DNA of 19,884 nt from Candidatus Methylomirabilis sp. (GCA_020722945.1 DYJV01000018.1:1-19884), one strand, 5' to 3'. Counted from the stretch's first letter, positions 1 through 7,736 are shown. The notes: generated by a model from the sequence alone, not told the origin. Numbers and translations: made by a program.

Positions 1-32
1 ATACCTGATATACTTGCTATCAAAGTTGACAT
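1..32 (-). CDS. Phosphomannomutase/phosphoglucosamine mutase, N-terminal fragment
   Basis: Only the first ten codons are in the window, and the gene runs off the left edge. ATG at 32-30 is preceded by a strong Shine-Dalgarno (AAAGGAGG) with 5 bases of spacing. The visible residues MSTLIASISG match the usual opening of bacterial alpha-D-phosphohexomutases, which continues into a SISGIRG-type segment; this is recalled family knowledge. These enzymes interconvert hexose-6-phosphate and hexose-1-phosphate for cell-wall or polysaccharide precursors. The gene starts 25 bp after the stop of the LacI-type regulator on the same strand, so the two are probably cotranscribed. With so few residues the family call is tentative. 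Confidence 0.55.
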   Translation of the reverse strand, partial: MSTLIASISG

Positions 33-57
33 ATATTCCTCCTTTTAAAACTAAAAT

Positions 58-1062
58 TTAACATCCACAAGATTTTCTTATAATAAGTTTTTGTTCAAAC
101 TCATACTTATGTTCTTTCGGTTTTTCCTTATCTACAATCCATTTCAATAAAACTTCACTTGCCATTCTGCCCATTTCATAGGCAGACGGGTCAATTGTTG
201 TTAATGGTATATCTACAAATTCTGACAATTTAATATTATCAAAACCTGTAACTGATACTTGCTCAGGAACCTTTATTCGGTTTTCCTTTAACGCTTTTAT
301 TGCTCCTATCGCTATTGTATCATTTCCACACATTATGGCATCATAATTAAACTTATTTTGAGTTATTAATTCTTTTATAGTAGTATAACCAGAACCCATT
401 TCTGCAAAATTTGCCTGTGCTATATTAAAGTCAACTCCTGCTTTTTTTGATATTTTTTTCGCTCCTTTTATTCTCTCTTGATTTGTCTGGTAGTTCGCTC
501 CACCACTTAAAAATAAAATTTTTTTCCTGTTATGCTTTACAATCATATGTTCACATAATAACTCCGCTCCATTAATATTATTAGAAAATACATCAACGAT
601 ATTTTTAAATTTAGAAGTAAGTCTTTGATTTATTAAAACTATTGGGATTGAAAAAGAGTCAATTTCAGCTAAATCATCGTTAGAAAATATATCACCAACT
701 ATAATTGCTCCATCGACTCTATTCTCCATCACTATTCTTGCAAAAGTATTATTCTGTTTGCCATAATCTGCAAGAGTAATGGCAAACTGATAATCGTCAA
801 CAGGCTGGTCAATACCTTGTATTATTTCACCATAAAACTCACCACCGGGAAATTTCAGATATGGAAAAACCAATGCAATAGTTTTATTTATCTTCTTTTT
901 TAAACTATAAGCAGAAGCATTCGGTACATAATTCATCTTTTTAGCTATCTGCTGAATTTTCGCTCTCAATTCAGCACGAACAAGCGAACTATTATGCAGC
1001 GCCCTCGATACAGTTGAAACATCTACTTTAACAATCTTTGCAATATCTTTTAAATTTGTAAT
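58..1062 (-). CDS. LacI-family transcriptional regulator, probable ATT start
   Basis: This is a one-domain-plus-sensor repressor. A LacI helix-turn-helix occupies about residues 2-50 (LKDIAKIVKVDVSTVSRAL, then a hinge near NASAYSLKKK). A periplasmic-binding-protein-like effector domain follows to the end (VSVTGFDNIKLSEF, PLTTIDPSAYEMGR), closing with the family-typical IIRKSC. Length is normal. The GTG at 1071 lies inside the Shine-Dalgarno GGAGGTGA and cannot be spaced correctly. The in-frame ATT at 1062-1060 sits 8 bases after GGAGG and gives the standard opening M-T-N-L-K-D-I-A. An in-frame TAA at 1080-1078 rules out a longer start. It lies 25 bp upstream of a phosphohexomutase, so it may control sugar metabolism; the effector is unknown. 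Confidence 0.92.
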   Translation of the reverse strand: MTNLKDIAKIVKVDVSTVSRALHNSSLVRAELRAKIQQIAKKMNYVPNASAYSLKKKINKTIALVFPYLKFPGGEFYGEIIQGIDQPVDDYQFAITLADYGKQNNTFARIVMENRVDGAIIVGDIFSNDDLAEIDSFSIPIVLINQRLTSKFKNIVDVFSNNINGAELLCEHMIVKHNRKKILFLSGGANYQTNQERIKGAKKISKKAGVDFNIAQANFAEMGSGYTTIKELITQNKFNYDAIMCGNDTIAIGAIKALKENRIKVPEQVSVTGFDNIKLSEFVDIPLTTIDPSAYEMGRMASEVLLKWIVDKEKPKEHKYEFEQKLIIRKSCGC

Positions 1063-1092
1063 ACAAATCACCTCCAGTTAGATGTTTGATTA

Positions 1093-1120
1093 AAATTAAT
1101 AATTAAATCTGATAAGTCAA
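1093..1120 (-). promoter_or_regulatory. Putative promoter of the LacI-type regulator gene
   Basis: On the minus strand, TTGACT (1120-1115) is followed after 16 bases by TAATTT (1098-1093). It reads toward the regulator. The -10 is only partly consensus. It shares the 100-bp divergent gap with the promoter of the kinase fusion. I see no clear CG-centred palindrome of the usual LacI-operator type. Confidence 0.4.
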
Positions 1121-1140
1121 TTTAAAAAAAAAACAAAACA

Positions 1141-1168
1141 TTGATTTTTTATTTAATTTTATTATAAT
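1141..1168 (+). promoter_or_regulatory. Promoter of the kinase-reductase fusion gene
   Basis: TTGATT (1141-1146), a 16-base spacer and a perfect TATAAT (1163-1168). The predicted transcript starts about 6 bases before the ATG at 1181. There is no Shine-Dalgarno between the -10 box and the ATG, so translation would be nearly leaderless. Confidence 0.65.
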
Positions 1169-1180
1169 AGAGTTGTATAT

Positions 1181-3592
1181 ATGAAAAAAGAGAATAAAAA
1201 AGAACAAAAAACTATTTCAGATAATATACTAAAAATATTTTCTACCGGTGCTCATCAAATAAAATCTCCTTTAAATTCAATCTATACTTTATTAGATATT
1301 ATTCTATACTCATATAAAGATAAACTTCCAAATCAAGTTCAAAACCTTATACTCTCAGCAATTAAGAAAGCAGGGGATCTAAAAAACTTAACAGATGATC
1401 TGTTCCAACTCGGTAAGATAAAAGATAAAATAATCGAACAACAGAGTATCAATCTCGATGTCCTTATTTCAAAAATAAAAACTAAACTCGATGAAATCGC
1501 AAATCAAAGAAAAGTAACACTTCAATTAGACACACCTGAAACTTTGCCGGTTATTGAAAGTGATGGGACATTGTTATATAATATAATATACAATTTAGTT
1601 GAGAATGGTATAAGTTATACACCAACGGGCGGAATAGTAACATTAATAATTGATGTCAAGCAGGAAACAATAAAGTTCATTATTAAAGATACTGGTATAG
1701 GTATCCCATCTGACTCCCTACCAAAAATATTTGATGAATTCTATCGAGCACCCAATGCTAAAATAGAGAAAAAGTCCGGAACAGGACTTGGACTTGCAAT
1801 TGTAAAAAAAGCAGTTGAACTTTTAAATGGAACTATATATGTTGACAGTAAGGCAGGAAAAGGAACAACTTTTACAGTAGAGATACCAATAACAAAAAGT
1901 AAATCTGTTAAGGAAAAAAAACCAAATAAAAGAATAGTCATAATAGGCGGTAAAGCATCAGGACCAAAAACTGCTGCTAAATTAAGAAGAATGGATTCGG
2001 AAGCAGAAATAATATTAGTTGAAAAAGAAGAATTTCTTTCATATTCCGGGTGCGGATTGCCCTACTATATCTCCGGCTACGTTAAAGATAAAAAAGAACT
2101 GATGAGCAGCCCGGCTGGCGAACTTAGAAATCCCGACTTCTTTAAAAGAATAGGAAATATAACAGTTTATAATCATACAGAAGTTATTGACATTGATAGA
2201 AAAAATAAATTTGTAACATTAAAATCTCTTGAGAAAAAAAATATAAGCAGATTATCCTACGATTATCTGGTGATTGCCACAGGAGGAAGACCTTATATAC
2301 CAAAAATAAAGGGGATTAAACTAAAAAACATATTCACTCTCCATAATGTTACTGATGCTGATAGATTAAAAGAGATTCTTGCACCTCCAAAAGCCAAGGA
2401 TGGTATAATTATTGGTGCTGGATTAATTGGTATGGAAATGTCTGAATCATTAATTGCTCGTGGAACCAGAGTATCAATAATTGAAAAAGAAAAAAATATA
2501 TTAAAATTTTTTGATGATGATATTGCTTTACTAATAAAAAATAGAATAGAACTTAAAGGTATAAAATTTTATACAGACGAAATTGTTAAAGAATTTAGAG
2601 GAAAAGAGAAAGTAGAATTCGTAGTAACAGATAAAAGAATACTACCCGTTGATTTTGTTATTATTGCAACCGGTATAAAACCTGAAGTTCAACTGGCAAA
2701 AAAAGCAGGACTTGCAATAGGTGAAACAGGTGCTATAAAAGTTAATCAATCTCTCCAAACTTCTGACCCCTATATTTATGCTGTAGGAGATTGTGCGGAA
2801 AATAGAAATCTTGTAACTGGCAATGAATCCTTTATGCCTCTGGGCTCTACTGCAAACAAGCATGGAAGAGTTGCAGCCATTAATATCGGCGGTGGAAAAG
2901 CCAAATTTAAAGGGATTGTTAACACTGTTGTCTTTAAAATTTTTGATATCAGTGCTGGTAAAACTGGATTAACAACTGAAAAGGCAATAAAGGCTGGCTA
3001 TAAGCCCATCTCTGTTTTAGTTCCCACTCTTGATAGAGAACATTATTATAAAGAGGCTCAAAAAATAATTATTAAATTAATCGGGGATAAGAAAAGTGAA
3101 AAGTTACTTGGTGCACAAATATTCGGCTCAGGTGATGTTATAAGACGCATAGATGTTGTTGCAACAGCACTTGCTAATAAAATGAAAATTGATTCATTGC
3201 GTGAACTTGATTTAGCCTATTTCCCCGCTTTTGGATTGCCATTTGACCCCATTAATATTGCTGCAAATGTATGGGAAAATTTGAAATATGGAGATTACAA
3301 TAAAGTAGAGGCTATTGATTTATATAAACTTATTAAAAATAAAAAAGATATACTGATCATTGATGTAAGAAGACCTGAAGAGTTTGAAGAATATTCACTA
3401 CCATTCTCTTTAAATATACCTGTTGGGGCTATTCGGGCACATTCGGACTCTTTACCTAAAAATAAAAAAATAGTCTTAGTTTGTGATACAGGGATGAGAT
3501 CTTACAGTGCATACAATATTTTAAAAAGGTTTGGATTTAAAAATATTGCTATCCTGAATGGCGGACTTAGCTGCTGGCCTTATATCGACTGA
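1181..3592 (+). CDS. Histidine kinase - CoA-disulfide/persulfide reductase - rhodanese fusion
   Basis: Three modules lie in one 803-residue soluble protein. Residues 1-240 are a histidine kinase: H-box AHQIKSPL with His25, N-box NLVEN (138-142), G1 DTGIGI (170-175), F-box IFDEFYR and G2 GTGLGLAI (200-207). Residues 250-700 are an FAD/NAD(P)H pyridine-nucleotide-disulfide oxidoreductase of the CoA-disulfide-reductase type: FAD motif near 254, single redox Cys291 in SGCGLPYYISG, NAD site IIGAGLIGMEM (410-420), YIYAVGDC, and the C-terminal LAYFPAFG with Tyr680. Residues 705-803 are a rhodanese with active-site loop CDTGMRS (Cys768). The last two modules match known CoADR-rhodanese enzymes that reduce CoA or sulfur persulfides. 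I infer that the reductase/rhodanese part senses redox or sulfur state and controls the kinase. No membrane segment or PAS domain is seen. The start is the first ATG, after a TATAAT box. Confidence 0.93.
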   Translation: MKKENKKEQKTISDNILKIFSTGAHQIKSPLNSIYTLLDIILYSYKDKLPNQVQNLILSAIKKAGDLKNLTDDLFQLGKIKDKIIEQQSINLDVLISKIKTKLDEIANQRKVTLQLDTPETLPVIESDGTLLYNIIYNLVENGISYTPTGGIVTLIIDVKQETIKFIIKDTGIGIPSDSLPKIFDEFYRAPNAKIEKKSGTGLGLAIVKKAVELLNGTIYVDSKAGKGTTFTVEIPITKSKSVKEKKPNKRIVIIGGKASGPKTAAKLRRMDSEAEIILVEKEEFLSYSGCGLPYYISGYVKDKKELMSSPAGELRNPDFFKRIGNITVYNHTEVIDIDRKNKFVTLKSLEKKNISRLSYDYLVIATGGRPYIPKIKGIKLKNIFTLHNVTDADRLKEILAPPKAKDGIIIGAGLIGMEMSESLIARGTRVSIIEKEKNILKFFDDDIALLIKNRIELKGIKFYTDEIVKEFRGKEKVEFVVTDKRILPVDFVIIATGIKPEVQLAKKAGLAIGETGAIKVNQSLQTSDPYIYAVGDCAENRNLVTGNESFMPLGSTANKHGRVAAINIGGGKAKFKGIVNTVVFKIFDISAGKTGLTTEKAIKAGYKPISVLVPTLDREHYYKEAQKIIIKLIGDKKSEKLLGAQIFGSGDVIRRIDVVATALANKMKIDSLRELDLAYFPAFGLPFDPINIAANVWENLKYGDYNKVEAIDLYKLIKNKKDILIIDVRRPEEFEEYSLPFSLNIPVGAIRAHSDSLPKNKKIVLVCDTGMRSYSAYNILKRFGFKNIAILNGGLSCWPYID

Positions 3593-3596
3593 TACC

Positions 3597-3989
3597 TTAT
3601 TTATTTAATAACTTCTCAACTACGGCTAAAAATTTTTCGCTCTCAATAGGCTTCTCAATAAACTCATCTACAGATATCCATTCTTCATTCCTATTATCAC
3701 TTGCAGGAGAAAAATCCATTCCTGTAACCTGTGAAACTGAAGTTGACATAAGTATGGGGATATTTTTTAATTTGTCATCATTTTTTAATTTATATGCAAA
3801 TTGGAATCCCTCATCCGGACTGTCCATCATTACATCAAGTATTACTAAATCGGGTTTATCTCTATTTATGCTATTTAAACCATTCTCAGTGTTGTTCGCT
3901 GTATTAACATCATACCCATTAGATTCCAATAAAATTTTTACTGCATCAACAAATTCAATATCATCGTCAATAATTAATATCTTCTTCAC
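3597..3989 (-). CDS. Receiver-only response regulator
   Basis: A single REC domain of 130 residues with no output domain. The acidic pocket is D8-D9-D10, the phosphoacceptor is Asp52 in LVILDVMM, the switch serine or threonine is in ILMSTS (82-84) and the conserved lysine is Lys113 in IEKP. Between the switch residue and Lys113 there is a longer than usual stretch (TGMDFSPASDNRNEEW), a subtype I recall from anaerobes; I could not check this. A GTG start at 3989 has Shine-Dalgarno GGGAGG six bases upstream. The gene ends 4 bp from the end of the kinase fusion on the opposite strand. It is the obvious candidate partner, but it has its own promoter. Output must come from protein contacts or a phosphorelay. 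Confidence 0.93.
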   Translation of the reverse strand: MKKILIIDDDIEFVDAVKILLESNGYDVNTANNTENGLNSINRDKPDLVILDVMMDSPDEGFQFAYKLKNDDKLKNIPILMSTSVSQVTGMDFSPASDNRNEEWISVDEFIEKPIESEKFLAVVEKLLNK

Positions 3990-4016
3990 TTTTATCCTCC
4001 CAAATACATTTTTTAA

Positions 4017-4044
4017 AATTTACTTATTGTTATTAAAATGTCAA
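4017..4044 (-). promoter_or_regulatory. Promoter of the response regulator gene
   Basis: A perfect TTGACA on the minus strand (4044-4039), 16 bases, then TAAATT (4022-4017), reading toward the GTG at 3989. The leader would carry the GGGAGG ribosome site. Confidence 0.5.
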
Positions 4045-4076
4045 TATAAATCGCAATTTTCATTGTTACTTAATAA

Positions 4077-4104
4077 TTGACTTTATGCTTTATTCTATTA
4101 TATT
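4077..4104 (+). promoter_or_regulatory. Promoter of homoserine dehydrogenase gene
   Basis: TTGACT (4077-4082), 16 bases, TATATT (4099-4104), then only 8 bases to the ATG at 4113. The TTG at 4077 that opens the longest reading frame is therefore more likely the -35 box. No Shine-Dalgarno is present, pointing to a leaderless transcript. Confidence 0.6.
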
Positions 4105-4112
4105 TTAAAATT

Positions 4113-5414
4113 ATGAACAGAATAAATATTGGAATTATTGGACTTGGAACAATTGGAGCAGGCGTTGTCAAACTTATACATAAAAACTCGCAGGTTATCT
4201 TACAAAAGTCAGGTATAAAATTAAATATAAAAAAAGCTGCTGATATTGATAAAAGAAAAAAAGAAGAATTAATGTTATCAAACACTGTTTTTACTACTAA
4301 TGCAAACGATGTAATATCAGACCCTGAAATTGATATTATAGTTGAATTAATCGGCGGAACTACAAAAGCAAATGAGTTCATTATAAATGGTATAAAAGCA
4401 GGTAAACATATAGTTACAGCAAATAAAGCACTCTTATCTCAAACAGGGAATAAAATTTTTAATACAGCTTACAAGTATAACAAATTTATAGGCTTTGAAG
4501 CAAGTGTTGCTGGCGGAGTACCTATATTAAAATCAATAAGAGAGTCTTTACTTCCAAATAGAATAACTAAAATATATGGGATATTAAATGGAACAACTAA
4601 CTTTATACTCACAAAAATGGAAAAAGATAACCTTGAATTTAAAGATGCTTTACTATTAGCTCAAAAACTGGGATTTGCAGAAGCAAACCCTGAGTATGAT
4701 ATTAAAGGAACAGATTCAGCCCATAAATTGCAAATATTGGCTTCATTTGCTTTTAATACTGATGTAAAATTTAAAGATATATATTTTGAAGGTATAGATA
4801 AGATAACGCTTGATGATCTAAAATATATACATAGTTTAGGCTATAAAGTTAAATTATTATCAATAGCAAAATTAGATTTGAGACATAAAATATACGAGTG
4901 CAGAGTTCATCCAACAATGATACATACATCAAATCCTTTATCAACTGTTAGTCAGGAATATAATGCTATTTTAATAGATGGAGATGCTGTAGGAGAGCAG
5001 ATTTATTATGGCAAAGGTGCGGGGGCATTCCCAACCGCCAGTGCTGTTGTATCTGATATCATTGATATTGCAAAAAAGATACTGAATAATAATGAAAAAA
5101 TTTTTGACAGGTCTTTTCAAATATCTGATGATTTAACAATGAAAAAGTTTGGTGATATTTCAAGCCGATACTATCTAAGGTTCAAAACTTGTGACAAACC
5201 GGGCGTTCTTGCAAAAATTTCAGGAATACTGGGAAAGAATAATATTAGCCTATCTTCTGTTCTACAAAAAGAGACAGGCCAAAATATTGTTCCAATTGTA
5301 ATGTTAACTCATATTTCAAAAGAGAGTGATATCCAAAGAGCAATTAAAATTATTGATAAACTTGATATAATAAAATCAAAAACTAATATCATCAGAATTG
5401 AAGATAATATGTAG
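4113..5414 (+). CDS. hom: Homoserine dehydrogenase with ACT domain
   Basis: This enzyme makes L-homoserine from aspartate semialdehyde with NAD(P)H, feeding threonine, methionine and isoleucine synthesis. The nucleotide fold opens with IGIIGLGTIGAG (residues 6-17). TANK (Lys105), GGVPILKSI, GILNGTTNFIL and DIKGTDSAHKL (195-206, with Lys205) form the catalytic domain. A C-terminal ACT domain (about 352-428, CDKPGVLAKISGIL) indicates feedback control, usually by threonine. At 433 residues it has the normal length. I chose ATG 4113 over the upstream TTG because the protein then starts MNRINIGIIG and the extra 12 codons overlap the promoter. It stands alone between convergent genes, 16 bp from the glycosyltransferase end, with no visible terminator. 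Confidence 0.95.
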   Translation: MNRINIGIIGLGTIGAGVVKLIHKNSQVILQKSGIKLNIKKAADIDKRKKEELMLSNTVFTTNANDVISDPEIDIIVELIGGTTKANEFIINGIKAGKHIVTANKALLSQTGNKIFNTAYKYNKFIGFEASVAGGVPILKSIRESLLPNRITKIYGILNGTTNFILTKMEKDNLEFKDALLLAQKLGFAEANPEYDIKGTDSAHKLQILASFAFNTDVKFKDIYFEGIDKITLDDLKYIHSLGYKVKLLSIAKLDLRHKIYECRVHPTMIHTSNPLSTVSQEYNAILIDGDAVGEQIYYGKGAGAFPTASAVVSDIIDIAKKILNNNEKIFDRSFQISDDLTMKKFGDISSRYYLRFKTCDKPGVLAKISGILGKNNISLSSVLQKETGQNIVPIVMLTHISKESDIQRAIKIIDKLDIIKSKTNIIRIEDNM

Positions 5415-5430
5415 TATAGATTTTAGAATA

Positions 5431-6513
5431 TCACTTAATACCCTCATAAACTTTCAAAGTCTTTAAAGCAGCAGTTTCCCAACTAAATCTTCTTGAGTAT
5501 TCTCTTCTTTCATTTTCTCTTTCTTTCGGCTCCTTTCTAAGACTCTTGATAATTCCATCTGCAATTGATTCTATATTGAAAGGGTCAACATAAATAGTAT
5601 ACTTTTTCCCAATCTCCTTAAGCGAGGAGTTGTTTGAAGTTACAACAGGTAAACCATAAGCAAACGCCTCTATTACAGGTATACCAAACCCTTCATAGAG
5701 GGAAGGATAGACAAAAGTTTCGGCACATCTGTAAAAAAGACTCAAATCCTTATTATCTATATAGTTATAATATACCACCCCTTCTTTTTTTAACTCCGCT
5801 ATAGACTTATTTATAAAATGATAACCAAATCCCTTGCCGCCTATTAGAACCAATTTTATCCCTTTAATCTTCGTTTTAGCCTTTATATATGCCATTAAAA
5901 GATTTAAAATATTCTTCCTCGTCTCTATTGTCCCTACAAAAAGAATATATTTATCTTGTAACCCATATTTTTTCGTTAATATTAAACGAGCTTGTTTTTT
6001 GTTCTGCTTTAAAAAAAATCTTTCATCAACTCCATTATATACAACTCCAACCTTATCTGCTGGTATATTAAAATATTTTATAATATCCTGCTTCGTATTT
6101 TTTGAAACAGCAATAATTTTATCAGAGTGAATAATACTTCTTTTCAATCTCCTTCGGGCTTTCTTCCTGAATTTTTCGGACATAAAATCATCATTAAATA
6201 ATGAAGTTGTATCATGTATTGTAACAACACTTTTGGCACCATTCAATTTAATCAGTCTAAAGGAAGTATCATGAATAATGTCAAGTCTATCAATGTTAAA
6301 TTTGAAAAATTTTGGGATAAAATATTTATGCTTAAAATTTTTATTTTTTAATTTTAAAAATTCAGTCCTTTTAACTTTCTGAAAATTATAATATAAGATA
6401 TATTCGTTTTTATTGTCCACTTTGGCAAGATTTTTAATAAGATTTAATGTATATATTCCAATACCTGTTTTATTTTTTAAGACTGCATTAGTAGCATTTA
6501 TCCCTATTCTCAA
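5431..6513 (-). CDS. GT4-family glycosyltransferase
   Basis: A retaining GT-B glycosyltransferase of 360 residues, likely transferring a sugar from a nucleotide donor to a cell-surface glycan. The N-terminal acceptor half has the G-x-G loop GIGIYTLNLIKNL (17-29) and VVTIHDTT (96-103). The donor half has LFVGTIETRKN (191-201), VLIGGKG and the E-x7-E motif in SLYEGFGIPVIEAFAYGLPVV (Glu274 and Glu282). No membrane segment is visible. The start is TTG 6513, with AAAAGG upstream. Its first bases overlap the stop of the preceding 53-residue gene (TTGA), so translation is probably coupled. It is the last gene of the minus-strand run beginning at the lytic transglycosylase. The sugar and acceptor cannot be told from sequence. 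Confidence 0.9.
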   Translation of the reverse strand: MRIGINATNAVLKNKTGIGIYTLNLIKNLAKVDNKNEYILYYNFQKVKRTEFLKLKNKNFKHKYFIPKFFKFNIDRLDIIHDTSFRLIKLNGAKSVVTIHDTTSLFNDDFMSEKFRKKARRRLKRSIIHSDKIIAVSKNTKQDIIKYFNIPADKVGVVYNGVDERFFLKQNKKQARLILTKKYGLQDKYILFVGTIETRKNILNLLMAYIKAKTKIKGIKLVLIGGKGFGYHFINKSIAELKKEGVVYYNYIDNKDLSLFYRCAETFVYPSLYEGFGIPVIEAFAYGLPVVTSNNSSLKEIGKKYTIYVDPFNIESIADGIIKSLRKEPKERENERREYSRRFSWETAALKTLKVYEGIK

Positions 6514-6671
6514 TCTTTTATCCTTTTATAAAAATAGGCTTCTTTGAAGTTCTCTTCTTTTAATTCAAACTTAATCTTTCTTGCAACTCTTCCTGCAAGA
6601 GCAATTCCAGTAAAATAGAATATACTATTCAAAAACTCGCGTCTTGAAAACTTTTCAATCTCTTTTTTCAT
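6510..6671 (-). CDS. 53-residue Tat-signal-like peptide, possible detached AmrS N-terminus
   Basis: ATG 6671 opens a short frame with a twin-arginine motif at residues 9-14 (SRREFL), a hydrophobic stretch (NSIFYFTGIALAG), basic residues and a tail ending ENFKEAYFYKRIKD. The frame stops at TGA 6512-6510, which overlaps the TTG start of the glycosyltransferase; that arrangement supports it being translated. No Shine-Dalgarno precedes it. The tail resembles the segment that, in many AmrS-type radical SAM proteins with a Tat signal, comes just before the first cysteines (EA-x-F/Y-Y-x-K-L-x-x-G-x-V-x-C, recalled). The AmrS gene immediately upstream begins exactly after that segment. It could be a real small exported or anchored peptide, or a gene remnant. 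Confidence 0.6.
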   Translation of the reverse strand: MKKEIEKFSRREFLNSIFYFTGIALAGRVARKIKFELKEENFKEAYFYKRIKD

Positions 6672-6721
6672 ATTTTAAATTTAAACAAAATGTATTATAA
6701 ATTCAAGAATAAATTTATCTT

Positions 6722-7702
6722 TCACCACCAGATTCCATATATTTTATTACCACAATATTTGCATCTACCTTTTGAATCTATATTGTATGAGGTTATATTG
6801 TAACCATAACGTTCTACAACTTTATTATTACAATTTGGACAGAATGTTGTTTCGCCATCCTCTGTATAAACATTCCCGACATAGACAAAATCAAGTCCAA
6901 CTTCAAGTGCTATTTTCCTTGCCTCAATCAAAGTTTCAACTGGTGTGGGCGGCAAATTCTTCAATTTATACATTGGATAAAATCTGGAAAAATGGAGCGG
7001 AAACTGCGAGCCTAAATTTCTATAAATCCATTTACACATCTTCTTTATTATTTCCATATCATCATTTAATGTTGGAACTATAAGATTTGTAATCTCTAAT
7101 ATAACCCCCTCTTCTGCTAAAATCTCAAGGGTCTTTAAAATAGGTTTTAAAGCACCAAAACATACATCCCTGTAATACTCTTCAGTAAAGCCTTTTAAAT
7201 CTATATTGGCAGCATCTGTATATTTCGCAAGTTTTCTTAAAGGGTTGATATTGATAAATCCAGCACTGACAAGAACATTTTTTATGCCTTTACTTTTAGC
7301 AATAACAGAAGTATCATAAGTATATTCATAAAATACAGTAGGCTCAGAATAGGTATATGCTATTGATTTGCATCTATATGTTTTTGCAAGTTTAACAACC
7401 TCTTCAGGGGGCATTGTATAACTTTTATTATCTTCAGGATTGGATTGGGATAACTGCCAATTCTGACAAAACTTACATCCAAGATTACAACCAAAAGTTG
7501 CAATTGAAAAAGCTTTAGAGCCTGGCAACATATGAAAAATTGGCTTTTTTTCTATTGGGTCAATGTGAACAGCAGCAGGTTTTCCATAAACAAGAGAGAC
7601 TAATTTACCATCAATATTTGCTCTTACTCTACATACCCCTCTCTCTCCCTCATCAAGCACACACTTAAAAGGACATAAAAGACATTGAACCTTTTTTCCC
7701 AT
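6722..7702 (-). CDS. amrS: AmmeMemoRadiSam-system radical SAM enzyme (AmrS-like)
   Basis: A radical S-adenosylmethionine protein of 326 residues. The cluster-binding motif is C72-N-L-G-C76-K-F-C79. An N-terminal CxxCxxxC (7, 10, 14) plus C24 in GERGVCRVR and the segment IDPIEKKPIFHMLPG are hallmarks of this family. A C-terminal zinc-ribbon-like part (FCPNC, CKYCG) follows. Its partners MEMO1 and AMMECR1 are not in the window; the chemistry is unsettled. ATG 7702 gives MGKKVQCLLC, which is short compared with members that carry 10-60 residues before the first Cys. Upstream in frame, six more codons (FWDKLS) run back to a TAA, with no usable start. The ribosome site is poor (GGGAT, far away). 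It follows the FMN-domain gene by 43 bp. Confidence 0.88.
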   Translation of the reverse strand: MGKKVQCLLCPFKCVLDEGERGVCRVRANIDGKLVSLVYGKPAAVHIDPIEKKPIFHMLPGSKAFSIATFGCNLGCKFCQNWQLSQSNPEDNKSYTMPPEEVVKLAKTYRCKSIAYTYSEPTVFYEYTYDTSVIAKSKGIKNVLVSAGFININPLRKLAKYTDAANIDLKGFTEEYYRDVCFGALKPILKTLEILAEEGVILEITNLIVPTLNDDMEIIKKMCKWIYRNLGSQFPLHFSRFYPMYKLKNLPPTPVETLIEARKIALEVGLDFVYVGNVYTEDGETTFCPNCNNKVVERYGYNITSYNIDSKGRCKYCGNKIYGIWW

Positions 7703-7736
7703 ACTTAATTTATCCCAAAATTATTTTATGCTATTA

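Noticed and set aside
1072-1180. LacI-type operator in the divergent gap
   Set aside because: The gap has AT-rich partial symmetry (for example around 1091-1108), but no palindrome with the central CG typical of LacI-family operators, so no site is claimed.
4077-4112. Start of hom at TTG 4077
   Set aside because: This TTG is the -35 box TTGACT of a good promoter, and the 12 extra residues (MTLCFILLYFKI) do not belong to the homoserine dehydrogenase fold, which starts MNRINIGIIG.
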